Assembly (NCBI GenBank): GCA_035235625.1
Contig: CP141146.1
Location: forward strand, 6,566,501 to 6,630,500
Reading direction: 5' to 3'
Length of the DNA: 64,000 nucleotides
DNA from: Saururus chinensis
Lineage: Eukaryota; Streptophyta; Magnoliopsida; Piperales; Saururaceae
Position 1 is the stretch's first letter. Each line of letters begins with the position of its first letter. The position numbers and the translations under genes were made by a program. The notes under the pieces are model-generated. The model worked only from the letters and a program-made list of their open reading frames with translations, searched no databases and had not been told where the DNA came from. Below, in pieces: positions 24,533 through 35,096 of this stretch.

Positions 24533-25284
24533 TCACAACATCACAAGTCCGCAGCAAATTAATGCGACAAATCCCACGAAACCCACTTCAAATCCAGTCT
24601 TTGGGCATCCATTATTGTTGCTTCCAGCCGCTCCTTGCCCGGCGCCGGCCCCAGGGGGCGACTCCGGAGGGGTCTGCGCCGACGGGTCCACGTAGGGAGG
24701 AGGCGGGGGCTGATTCAGGCTCGGGGGCAGGCCGCTGCCCTGGTTCACCACGATCTCGAACTTCATCCCCTTCTCGCACTGGGCCCCGTCGCCGGCGTCG
24801 GAGAAGTAGTAGTTTGGCCCCACCTTGGTCAGCGCCACGGTCAGCACCGCCGGCAACCCGAAGCCTTGCCCGCCCGAGAAGATCGAGACGTCGCCGTCCG
24901 TGTCGTCATCGGCCACGCTGCAGCTCCGGTAGGACGTCTCGTTGTAGGTCCGCACCACCGTCTGGTTCGTGTTGGTGTTGAAGACTGCATACAAAAAACA
25001 GAAAATTTGGTCATGGGTCGGTCTGATAAATGCATCATGGGCAGGAGAAATGTTCGACGAAATGCGGAAGAGACGGAGATGAGCATACTGAGGTAGTCGC
25101 CAAGGTTGAATGTGAGGTTTTTGGCCCAGACACCGTAGTCGGTGGAAGGGGTGCCGGTGGTGGCATTGAAGAACCACCCGGCCTCCCCCCCGACGGTGTA
25201 GTTGGTGTAAGTCGCCGCGGCTGAGGCGGAGGCGGTGGCCGCCAAGAGGGAGACGAGCAGCGCCAACTTTGTCAAGAGCGCCAT
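24533..25284 (-). CDS. Phytocyanin / early nodulin-like GPI-anchored protein, non-copper type
   Basis: Two exons on the minus strand (25284-25089 and 24984-24533, GT-AG intron of 104 bp) give 215 aa. Residues 1 to about 23 form a hydrophobic, Ala-rich signal peptide. A plastocyanin-like domain follows (YTVGGEAGW..., WAKNLTFNLGDYLIFN, SYRSCSV, PNYYFSDAGDGAQCEKGMKFEI). Next come a short Pro-rich linker (PPPPPYVDP, PPESPPG) and a C-terminal hydrophobic tail after a small-residue stretch, as in GPI-anchored arabinogalactan-like phytocyanins. The two disulfide cysteines are present, but both copper-ligand histidines (HdV and GHC positions) are missing, as in early nodulin-like proteins. N-glycosylation sequons are visible (NYT, NAT, NLT, NQT, NET). 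The likely location is the outer face of the plasma membrane; the molecular role is unknown in most members. Confidence 0.9.
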
Positions 25285-25321
25285 GATTTCCTCAAGTCTG
25301 AAGAGGAACAGAAAGTTTGGA

Positions 25322-25331
25322 TCTTATAAAG
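25322..25331 (-). promoter_or_regulatory. Candidate TATA box of the phytocyanin gene
   Basis: The minus strand reads CTTTATAAGAT about 40 bp upstream of the ATG at 25284. This would imply a very short leader of roughly 10-15 nt. Confidence 0.5.
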
Positions 25332-25339
25332 GGTTATTG

Positions 25340-26968
25340 ACGTGTAAAACCAGATCTGATAAGTCTTCTTAATAGTTAATAGTGCTGGGTTCCACACTAC
25401 TTCGGAAAAAAAGGTCGTGGGGGCAAGTGGACAAGCAGGTTCGCATGTCCGATGTCTGAACGCTGGCCTTGGATGCTGGCAACCCACAAACAAAAGTCCC
25501 AGCTCGTAGAAGATGTTGAAAGTTGCATGAGTCATGTGGCTAGTGTTGCAGTCTGTTGGGTAGGGGTTGATATTATTTAACTCGAACTCGACTCGATTGG
25601 AATAAATCTGACCCCAACCCAACCGGTTTAACTTGCTTAGAATTTAAAAAAAAATTAATTATTTTAATTTTTTAAAAATAATATTAATACATATAATTAA
25701 AATTTTATAGTTATACTTATATTCAGGTTAGGTTGGATTACTTAAAACCTAAACTTGACTTAAATAGTTATTCAGGTTGAATTTTAAAAATTAAATCTAA
25801 CCTATTAGAGTGAGGCCGGGTTAGGTTTTACTATATACTCAACCCGAGTGACATGTCGTAAGTAAAATAGTATTTTTGTACCTTATTTCTTTATATTATA
25901 GTCTTATATAAGGAGGTGGGTCCACTTGATAATTTTTTTTTATTTAATTATAAGTGGTGTATAACTTATGGTGTAAAAAAAATAAGGTGTAAGAATATTA
26001 CTGTCCCAATCTTAATTGGTTGGGTTTAAGTTTTTAAATTTAACCCAAATTGTTATTTAGGTTGGGTTTGGGTTTCAAGTGATCCAACTTTAGTTGACCC
26101 GACTAAATCATAAATTTTTTTTTTATTTTGATAAAGTCTGATACATCCCAACTTGGCTCTAATTTAAGTTTTTAAATTTAACTTAAATAATTAATTGAGT
26201 TAAATTACTATTTTTTAAATAATATTGGGTTTGAGTTAACCTGAACCCAACATGGTGACATCCCTCAGTGCAACCGGGCTCAATTTGGCTACGGATGGTT
26301 GGATGGCTGCATTTTTTTTGCTAAGAGGTTACGAAACGGAGCAAACATGCAAGTACAGAAAAATCTAATACGAAAGGTTAGTTGTCCGTGTCAAAAGGTA
26401 AGTTCTAACAGAACAACTTGGATTAGCTTATTTTTATAACATCAACGTATTTGCTTTGAAGGGGGTGAGTTGATCTCTCTGTGAAGGAAGAAACCAATAG
26501 TAGTTCTCATAGAGGTGGTTGTGAACTTTTTAAAACTCCCCTCTGATTTTAATTGTCTTAAAAATAGATTGAATTGATTACGGTGTACAAATTCTCTATA
26601 TACTATATAGTTATCAACTTTCTTTTCTAATATTTTGGCTTTTATATGGTTTTCTAATGCAGTCTATTAAAGCCGGACGGAGTGAGTACATCCTGGACAG
26701 ATCAACGGCACATATAGGTCAACTATTCATTTGATGAGGATATAGACTCTCTCTATGCTGGCCGCAGCATTACTACCAAGTGCTACTTGATATAGAGAAA
26801 TGTACACGGTAGAAAAGAAAATTGTGTAAAATAATATGCTAATCAGTCGGCCAACAGTTTTTTTTTTTTACAAAAAGGTGTGTTGTTATGTATGGGTGTT
26901 GTACATGCCAAAAAAAAATTAGTGGCAAGATAAGATACTCTAAGAGGTCGGTTGTCTTGTACCTTTTA
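25340..26968. other. Intergenic, no gene seen
   Basis: Proximal 200 bp is presumably promoter DNA of the phytocyanin gene. From about 25550 to 26270 the sequence is a degenerate AT-rich repeat full of 'AACCCGACC/GGTTGGGTTTGGG' runs. Both borders suggest a decayed transposable element, and a related block occurs at about 48465-48790. The remaining 700 bp show no motif. Confidence 0.45.
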
Positions 26969-27821
26969 ATTCACTACAACAAATAAGGGTATTAGCGACG
27001 CTCTTGAGCGTTAAGAGCGTCACTAATACACTAAAAATGTCGCTAAAGGTTATTTGCGATGCTAAAGGTTATTGAGCATCGCAAATAACGCGGTCGCTAT
27101 TGTTAAACGGCGACAGAAACATAATTGTGTCGCTAAAATTACCTTTAGCGATGGTTTAATTTATGTCGCTATTAATTCATTCTTCTGTCACTAATAATAC
27201 AGTTTTAGTGACGGTTTCAATACCGTCGATAATAAGAAGTATTAGTGACCTTTTTTTTCTGTCGCTAATAATAAGTATTAATGATAGTAATAACAATATA
27301 TTAGCGACGGTTTGCATTGTCGTCGCTAATAACAATATATTAGCAATGGTTTGCATTGTCGTCGCTAATACTATAAGCGACGTTCAATAAATTTCATAAT
27401 AAAGATATACATTAGTGACGCTCTTTGAAAGCGTCGCTAATAATTATATTAGCGACGGTTATTTAGTGTCGCTATTAAATAAATCTTAAAAAATAATAGC
27501 GACGCTCATGGAGCGTCGCTAATATAGAAAGAACCATTAGCAACGCTCAACTGAGCATCGCTAATGACCTATTTTTTTTAAAAAATATAATAATACGCTA
27601 AATAGATATAAAAATTACATTTGTAATTTTTTATTATATCCATACAAGCATATCTCAAGTATAATTAAAAATCTCTGCTTATAATATAATTTGAGTTCTT
27701 TCCTATTGACATATTTAAAGCAAAACCATATTGGCTCAATTTCAAAATCTTCACTACCTCCCTTCTCTTAATTTCAAAATCTCTTGAAGATTTACAACAC
27801 TTTTGATTAAACCTCGATTTG

Positions 27822-28746
27822 CTATATTACGATCAGTTGGGAGCTAACAGTTGCTGCTTTATCATTAGCTTCACTTTTAAAGCCATAAACAGCCTTGACA
27901 AACAATTTCAAATTATGCTTAGAAAGAATTCTCACCATTCACCAGTATTAAATGTTACACATACTGACAATAAGAAAATGCACTTACTCCGTAATAAAAT
28001 CGCTCACATCTTAGAGATTCCTCAGATCTGGTACTTTGTGATTCCGAACAAATTTCCTAATCCTACGAGAGACACCAACAGGTTGCAACCTGATAGAATA
28101 ATGTTGAAAATCAACAAGCTTTGTTTCCTTATCATAATTTAGTAACACTATCCTTTGGCACGATGAGAGTTTGACCTGAGTTTTAGCAAAAACCAAGCAT
28201 ATCAACAAATTAGATAAAAACATAATGAGATAAAAAAGTTAACTCTAAAGTATACTAAATTTAGAAAAAAACTTTAATTCTTACTATATTGATATCAATT
28301 GCAGGAAATATATTCTGAAACATAATTGTTGTAAGCTTTAGATGTTGATCACCAGTCCCATAACTAGAAAGAACAATCTGTAAAACATGTTTGACTTCCA
28401 TTACCAAAGTCAAAATTCCAAAAAGCAATTAACATTAAAATACCAGTTAAAAAGATTAGCATAACAACATATGTAATGTATAATAGAATAAAATAAAGGA
28501 ATTACAATTTCAGAAAGACACATTGAAGCCAGAAATTTACCAAAGCAGAGTTCTTGAAAAGCTATGGAGGACATCTGGGGCGTGCCAATGAGTACTCTAG
28601 AATTTTGAATGTCAGGGATGGTCCCTGTGGAGTTCTTGCAACCCTAAGAAATGGCCCAGTTTCAGTTTTTGACAATATCAGTAAATGAGTGACATTCATT
28701 GGTCCTGCCACATTCAAGAAATCCTTCATATTGTTCTGTTTCTTCT
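27822..28746 (-). pseudogene. PPAN: PETER PAN/SSF1 (Brix-domain ribosome biogenesis) gene fragment captured by CACTA
   Basis: Four exon-like blocks on the minus strand keep GT-AG introns. 28746-28541 reads EKKQNNMKDFLNVAGPMNVTH..FLRVARTPQGPSLTFKI..RPRCPP, then a stop, then LFKNSAL. 28377-28285 reads IVLSSYGTGDQHLKLTTIMFQNIFPAIDI. 28175-27988 reads VKLSSCQRIVLLNYDKETKLVDFQHYSIRLQPVGVSRRIRKF..PDLRNL, then a stop, then DVSDFITE. About 27905-27822 reads VYGFKSEANDKAATV then a stop. This is the central part of PPAN/SSF1, a nucleolar factor for 60S ribosomal subunit maturation. Both ends of the gene are missing, about eight residues are deleted before RPRCP, and two in-frame stops are present, so it cannot make the normal protein. 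Preserved introns show capture from genomic DNA, not from a retrocopy. Confidence 0.88.
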
Positions 28747-28969
28747 CCTGCAAACATAAGAAAGTAGTTGGTTTGTGGGTATAGAAAGTGTTTTTAGCTG
28801 TCAGCTACATTCCCATAAAATGCTTTTATCAAACTTGGAGCATTAGATTGCAGCTCTCTATGGGTCATAGCCAAGTTAGGAATTCTTTAACTTCATAAAG
28901 TGATCCAATCATCCTCCTCAAACAGAGAACTAGTTCTTTTTTTTTTTCAAGATGTTGCACAAGTATAAA

Positions 28970-29061
28970 ATGGGATAGATCCATAAGCAGTGTGCTCAAC
29001 CAAAGAGAATAAGTAATGGGATAGATCCATAAGCAGTGTGCTCAACCAAAGAGAATAAGTA
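28970..29061. repeat. Perfect 46-bp tandem duplication inside the CACTA element
   Basis: Two identical units starting ATGGGATAGATCCATAAGCA and ending GAGAATAAGTA (28970-29015 and 29016-29061). Perfect identity suggests a recent event. Confidence 0.95.
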
Positions 29062-30860
29062 ACGTAATAATAAAAAAAATATAACATAATTTACCTACTC
29101 CTCGGCCATGGAGCCAGAAATTGATCAGAAACCACATAACATAGAATAAGGCTAGACAGTAAACAGATCAAGATATGCAGTCAACAAATTTCAAACCTGC
29201 TTCTCAATGTTGTCATGATTAAGATGTGACAAGTAGAGCAAAGTTTCCCTCATTATATGTGGCAACAGATTATATAATTTAAATAAACAAATATACAAAA
29301 AACATATCAAACAAATGATGCAATGCAATCACATGGAACAATAAGCTTGTCATTAACACAATAATGCCTTCTGTAGGCAATTTCATCTGTGAAGCAAAAG
29401 CCAAATTGATAATGATAATAATGACTATATTCTCTATTAATTCCATTAAACACTACCAACTCTTAGCAGTGGCAGGGTATTGCATAAACAGAGAACAGCA
29501 AGAGTAACATACCACAACACATAGGCATTTCTCCAGCCTTATGAGCTTCTCTTAAAATTCTATAGTGTTTAAAATACTACTACTTAATTGTACGAAAAAT
29601 TCTGGCATAGATTCTCTAGAAAAAATTCATGTTGCATCCATCTCAACACCTTACTTCTAACCAACCCCTTATTGAAGAAGTTGGTTGATGTTGGCACCTT
29701 CATTGGTGGTGGTTTTATTACAACTCCAACTTTGCAAAGTAACTCCTTGCAGGAGTTATGGCAATGTGACAATGTTATATGTGTGTGTGTTGTTTATGAT
29801 CTTACATGCTATGACATCTAAGAATTTTAAAAAATTTTAAATTATTGCCACACCATGAAATGATAGTTTTGATCCCTAAACATTCTTGTAAATGTAACTT
29901 TCTTTGTATTAGTAGGTTTGAGACTTAAAGGAATGAAAATTAGACTTTTAGAGCTTTTTAATAGTACTAAGAACAAGTGAATCCAGGTTCGGGAGAGGAA
30001 GCTATGTCTATTTGAAGTTTGTGGACAAGTCTACTGATGGGATACCTACACATCGATGTCGTGACGACAGTGGTGTTAATGAGTTGCTAATACATCGATA
30101 GACATGTTGATAATGTAAGAACATATATGTCATATCTTTAGTTTATTGGCTAATTTTTTTGGAAAAATTATGTCAAAAAACTACATGTATGTAATGAGTC
30201 TTAGAGTCTGATTTGAGGTTATTGTGGTCAAGTTTGATTTCGAATTGACGGACTTAAAAAATAAGAGTAGACATGTTCTTATTGATCAAGGTGAAAGACT
30301 AAAGAATATAAAGAGTTCTAAAACTTATTTAGATCACATTGGTGTGCATAAATAACTTGGAAAATGTTAAGAGGTGATTGAGAGGTTTCAGAAGGATTTA
30401 AGTTAAAAAAGGCAAAATTGTTAAAAATAAGCAGAATGATCGATCGTTGCAAAATATGAAGAACAAAATGATTGATCGCGTGTTGATTCAGCCATGTGCA
30501 AAATGAAACTGAGAGTTGTTGATTGATCGATCAATTAAAAAATCGTGCACATAAGAAACAATGACTGAATCATATGTGGATTGATTGATAATTCGAGAGT
30601 GAGATCGAGTGAATAGTTAGGTTTTAATTATTTTTAATTAATAAAAAATTCTACAAAAAGATGTTAGAACTCTTAATTCTTACTTGTTGAAAGTATTAGT
30701 TTTAATAGCAATATAATGATCTGCTAGGTCGATTAGATGGATATTAAATTCTCGATTGGTAGCTGAGGATTATCTATTGAAGAATTTATTTTTGCTACTT
30801 GTTATCAATCAGATGACTTTATAACATAATTTACAATACCATATTATTATTATGAGTCCC

Positions 30861-30975
30861 GTTGAGATGAGCCTGGGCTCACGCGTAGCTGGGTGAGCCC
30901 AGGCTCATTGACGGCCCACGCTACTCAGGGGACATTGGCCGTCAGGTGGGCGCATGAGCCCAGGCTCACCTCAAC
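30861..30975. mobile_element. GC-rich 115-bp foldback/MITE inside the CACTA element
   Basis: GTTGAGATGAGCCTGGGCTC at the left is inverted at the right (GAGCCCAGGCTCACCTCAAC), with a second internal inverse pair (GTGAGCCCAGGCTCA). It is GC-rich in AT-rich surroundings. A target duplication is not obvious. Confidence 0.65.
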
Positions 30976-33825
30976 TAAATCCTATTATTATTATCTTAAT
31001 GTATTCCAATGTTAACCCTGAAATTATCCTAAAAATTTGTGAACCCTACTTGCAGTTAGAACCCATTAATCCCTCCACTTGGCTTGAACTATGATTTTTT
31101 GGACAATTTAACTATGATGAATTAGAGTCCCTATTTGACACAACCATAACCCATAATAACATATTCCATCTTAACTACTTTTATTACTATTTTATCCATA
31201 ATAACTAACGTTATTATTGAAATACATGGAAAAAACTAAGTCCAACGCAAAAAATCTTGAGCCCTTCATTTTATGTTGAATATAGTATAGATATAGATAT
31301 GCAGGCAATACATTAATTTAAGAGTGATGGAGACAAGGGCAGCTGTAAACCAGTAGACCTCCTAAACATTTTTTATAACTCATAATTGGCCTTATAAATT
31401 TAGCATTTAATTTAGAAGCTAATATTCTTACTCTATTTTTTCTACACCAAAATACACTCCGACCTCTAATTGGACAAAGAAGGTATGTCATTCCCCATAA
31501 CACATAGATTCACTTCTCTCAATCCAAGAATAGGCTTTTGGTATAAAACATTTGGAATAGAAATATCATTTTCCTTTACTTCCCCACCCACCAACATACA
31601 CCCAAAACAACACAAACAAAAATAAAAGATGGTAAGTTCTAGATCCGCAAGAGAAGAGAGATGAGGACTTACCATATATTATAATCATTTTTTGGGCAAT
31701 GTTGGATTCACAAAAGAATTATTCATTTTTTGGGCAATGCTTATAATATACAGTATTAGTATTCAGCAAAATACTAAGGCTTCCCCAGCAATATGAATTT
31801 ACAGTTTGTACCCAAACAGTAATGACTGAGATCATGCGACATCAATTCCTCTCAACCTTGCCTTTTCTCAGGATCATTTTCTACCCATGTTTCTCCGACA
31901 AAGAGGTTAACGTAGAGAAAATGCAAAAAAAATCATTTATTCCTTTACATCTTTGTTTTGTTGAAAACGCTTCCTGAGCGATACTGCAAATGAGCATGAT
32001 AATTAATTGCTCATTTCACAATCTTGGACCGGAGCTACAAACACTTTAAAGGGCAACAGATTTACAAGAAATAACCTGAACAGAATCTAAACCCTGCACA
32101 GATGAGCTAATTATTATTCCACCAACATTTCCAAGCTTACTAACATCAATTATCACGGTGCTTAGGCCATAACCTATAACATAAATTTTGTACCCAATAA
32201 CATACAATTTTCCATTGACAGTTTCACAAGCAGAACATACCCTGATCATGCCAAAAAATCTAAAATTAAGTACTACCTTTGCTTAAAAAGAAGTCAAAAC
32301 GTTCTTAACAGTCAAATGTAATAAATTAAGAACGACCAAAAGTATGACTGACTATGAATCTACAATAAACAAAATTTCAACTGACTTTAGCTAGTAAAGG
32401 GCATTTCTGTACACCTTGATATGGGAACCATAAACAAGAGCTTCTAGCTTCCCTGATAAAAATAATTTAACCCTAGCACAATAAATTAAACTATAAAAAA
32501 ATAATAAAAATTTAAGCAAAGTTCTTAAGCAAAATCATCGACATATGAGATTCCAATAAGATATTCAAGACTAATTAACAAAGCAGCCTGATTCTCTGAA
32601 GTACTCTCAAGCACTCGAATATGAGACTGCCATTCAAAAGGGTTCACAAGAAGAGAAAACAATCTTAACATATAGGAAAAAGAAATAAAGGAAACTAAAT
32701 ACAACTTTCCAAATCATAATAATTATACTATAAATTATATATATAGAGAGATTAACAAATTACTGTAATTCAATTACTTCAAGTATTAAATAACACATCC
32801 TCAATTCTTTAGACTTCAAGTTATATTCACAAGTTTGACTAATCATATACGATTATATATTAAAAACGGGCAAGTGGAGCAGCTCTTCGTCAGCAGTAAG
32901 TACTTGCCTTAAATTTATATTATTTAATTCTATTATATAAATTATCAAATTAAATAATATAATATATTCAATTGATTAAGTATTTCATAATTTATATTGC
33001 TTAATTTGTAAGTAGGAACAACATATACGATATTCTTCTAACATAAGTCGAGAGATTAAGCCACATGTCTTAGCACAAATGCAAAAAAACTAACTAGTCT
33101 TTACTTACATGTTATAGCATATACGTCTGTTAGCCAAATTATCATCGATAATAATTAATAACACTAGTTGCAAATGGGCAAATAAGTCATATACCTTCAT
33201 TACAGTAAAATAAATTATTTTTTAATATATTAAATTAAGTATTCCATAATACATATTGTTTTATTTGTAAGTAGGAATTATACCATGATCTTCCTTTAAC
33301 ATAAGTTGAGAGATTGAGCTAATTGTCTGGGCCCAGTTCCAAAAAAATAATTTTTTAATCATGTTATAACACTACCCATTTTAACCTATTTCCTTAACAA
33401 AAAATGTTTAAAATTTTATGTTTAGAGTTTGGGTAAATACAATCATCCATAGAAGGCTATATCGATATGGATGACAAAATTGATGATTATGCTTCAAAAT
33501 TAAATGTTTAAGTAAATAAATAATTATATATATAAATTATATTGACCCACCCGTATTCATCTCATAACATTTTAAAAAATTAGTTTTAGTATATCAAAAC
33601 ATTATCACAACTTTAAACCTTCAAATAGGTTGGGTTTACATTGTATTTTTTTCTTCTAAAAAATTATTTTTAAAATTAAATTAATAATAAATTATATAAG
33701 TATCGATACATATATATTGGTTATTTCAAAACATTATAGCTAATACATATCGCAAATTCATGGGGACATACCACCCCTTAAACCATTTCGGTTTTAGCCC
33801 ATAAGTGTACATATCACCCAATATG

Positions 33826-33827
<2 letters not shown>

Positions 33828-33921
<94 letters not shown>
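33828..33921. repeat. (AT)n microsatellite, about 47 units
   Basis: Uninterrupted AT run ending just before the right subterminal CGTCGCTAA array of the CACTA element. Confidence 0.95.
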
Positions 33922-33924
<3 letters not shown>

Positions 33925-34613
33925 CATGATGCTTTTGATAAAGCGTCGCTAATAAGTACACTTTTAGAGACGCTTTTTCTTAATCGTTGCAAATAAGTAT
34001 ATGTTTAGCGACGCTTTATCAAAAGCGTCGCAAATAAGCATGTGTAGCGACACTTTTCATAAAATGTTGCTACTAAAAAACTATTAGCTACACTTTATGA
34101 AAAGCGTTGATAATAAATTAATTTGTAGTGATGCTTTATGTAAAGCGTTTCTAAAAGAATATATTGTAGCGACTCTTTCCATAAAGTGTTGTGAATAGTG
34201 TTATTTTTTTTTAAAAAATAACTACTAGCAATGCTTTAATTAAAGCGTCGCTACAAGCATCCTTATTAGCGAAGTTTTGTATAAAGCGTCGCTACTAGAT
34301 ATTCTTGTAGCGACGTTTTAAGTAAAGCATCGTTACTAATTATACTTTTAGCGATGCTTTAATTAAAGTGTCTCCAATAAGTCAACTGTTAGCGATACTT
34401 TCAAAAAGCATCATGAATAAGTCAGTTATTAGCGACGTTTTTTGAAAGCGTCGCTAATAAGTCAACTTGTAGTGATGTTTTAACTAAAACATCACTAATA
34501 GTCTAATTTAATTGTGACGCTTTAATAAGCGTCACAAATAATAGTTTTTAGCAATGCTTGTAGTTCCACCGTTAATAAAATCGTCGCTAATACCACATTT
34601 TGTTGTAGTGATT

Positions 34614-35091
34614 AGATCCTAAGTACTGAGATACCATTTGTTGATAGTAATATTTTATCTCTATATTTATTAATAGCTTCATTTGGTTTTTAAAATGAAC
34701 TATATTTAAAATAAACTAATTTTAGATTATTTTAAAAAATTAAATGGAGCTGGACATTGGGAGTATTTATATTTGTGTAACCTAACTCTATGTCCAGTCC
34801 ATGACTACAGTAGATACAAGTCCTAGCATGGTATACATACTAACATGGTACATAATTACTAGGAGACCAAACTAGGATCATGCTACATAACTATGTACCA
34901 AGTTAGGCCTTTATGTACCATATTAAGACTCATGCACCATGGTTATGTATTGTGGTTCATGTCAAGGTAAACAAGGTATCAACTTATCATAACGCGCGCG
35001 CCCATGCACCTGGTATTTGCTTCAGTTGGATAGGGACCAATAAGTCTTACAAGCTTTGCATAATTGTGATACCACGAATTTATGAAGTATT
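34614..35091. other. Short intergenic stretch between CACTA element and LTR E2
   Basis: A decayed AT-rich MITE-like hairpin (about 34645-34765, 'TTTATTAATAGCTTCATTTGG' against 'AAATTAAATGGAGCT..GGGAGTA'), then a short unique sequence with repeated ATGGTACATA motifs. No gene seen. Confidence 0.45.
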
Positions 35092-35096
35092 TTATG

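Larger units (their letters stand above)
26972..34610. mobile_element. Complete non-autonomous CACTA transposon carrying a PPAN gene fragment
   Basis: The left end reads CACTACAACAAATAAGGGTA and the right end is its inverse (TACCACATTTTGTTGTAGTG), followed and preceded by the 3-bp duplication ATT (26969-26971 and 34611-34613). These are the defining marks of the CACTA (En/Spm) superfamily. Subterminal regions (26990-27570 and 33940-34590) are packed with short direct and inverted copies of TTAGCGACG / CGTCGCTAA, the kind of array bound by the element's own accessory protein. No transposase (TNP2-like) reading frame is visible in 7.6 kb, so it needs help in trans. Interior cargo includes PPAN exons at 27822-28746, an (AT)n array, a small foldback and otherwise anonymous AT-rich DNA. 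Confidence 0.92.

Noticed and set aside
27000..27560. CRISPR-like array of short repeats
   Set aside because: Repeats are CACTA subterminal motifs (TTAGCGACG and its inverse) at irregular spacing in both orientations in a plant genome.
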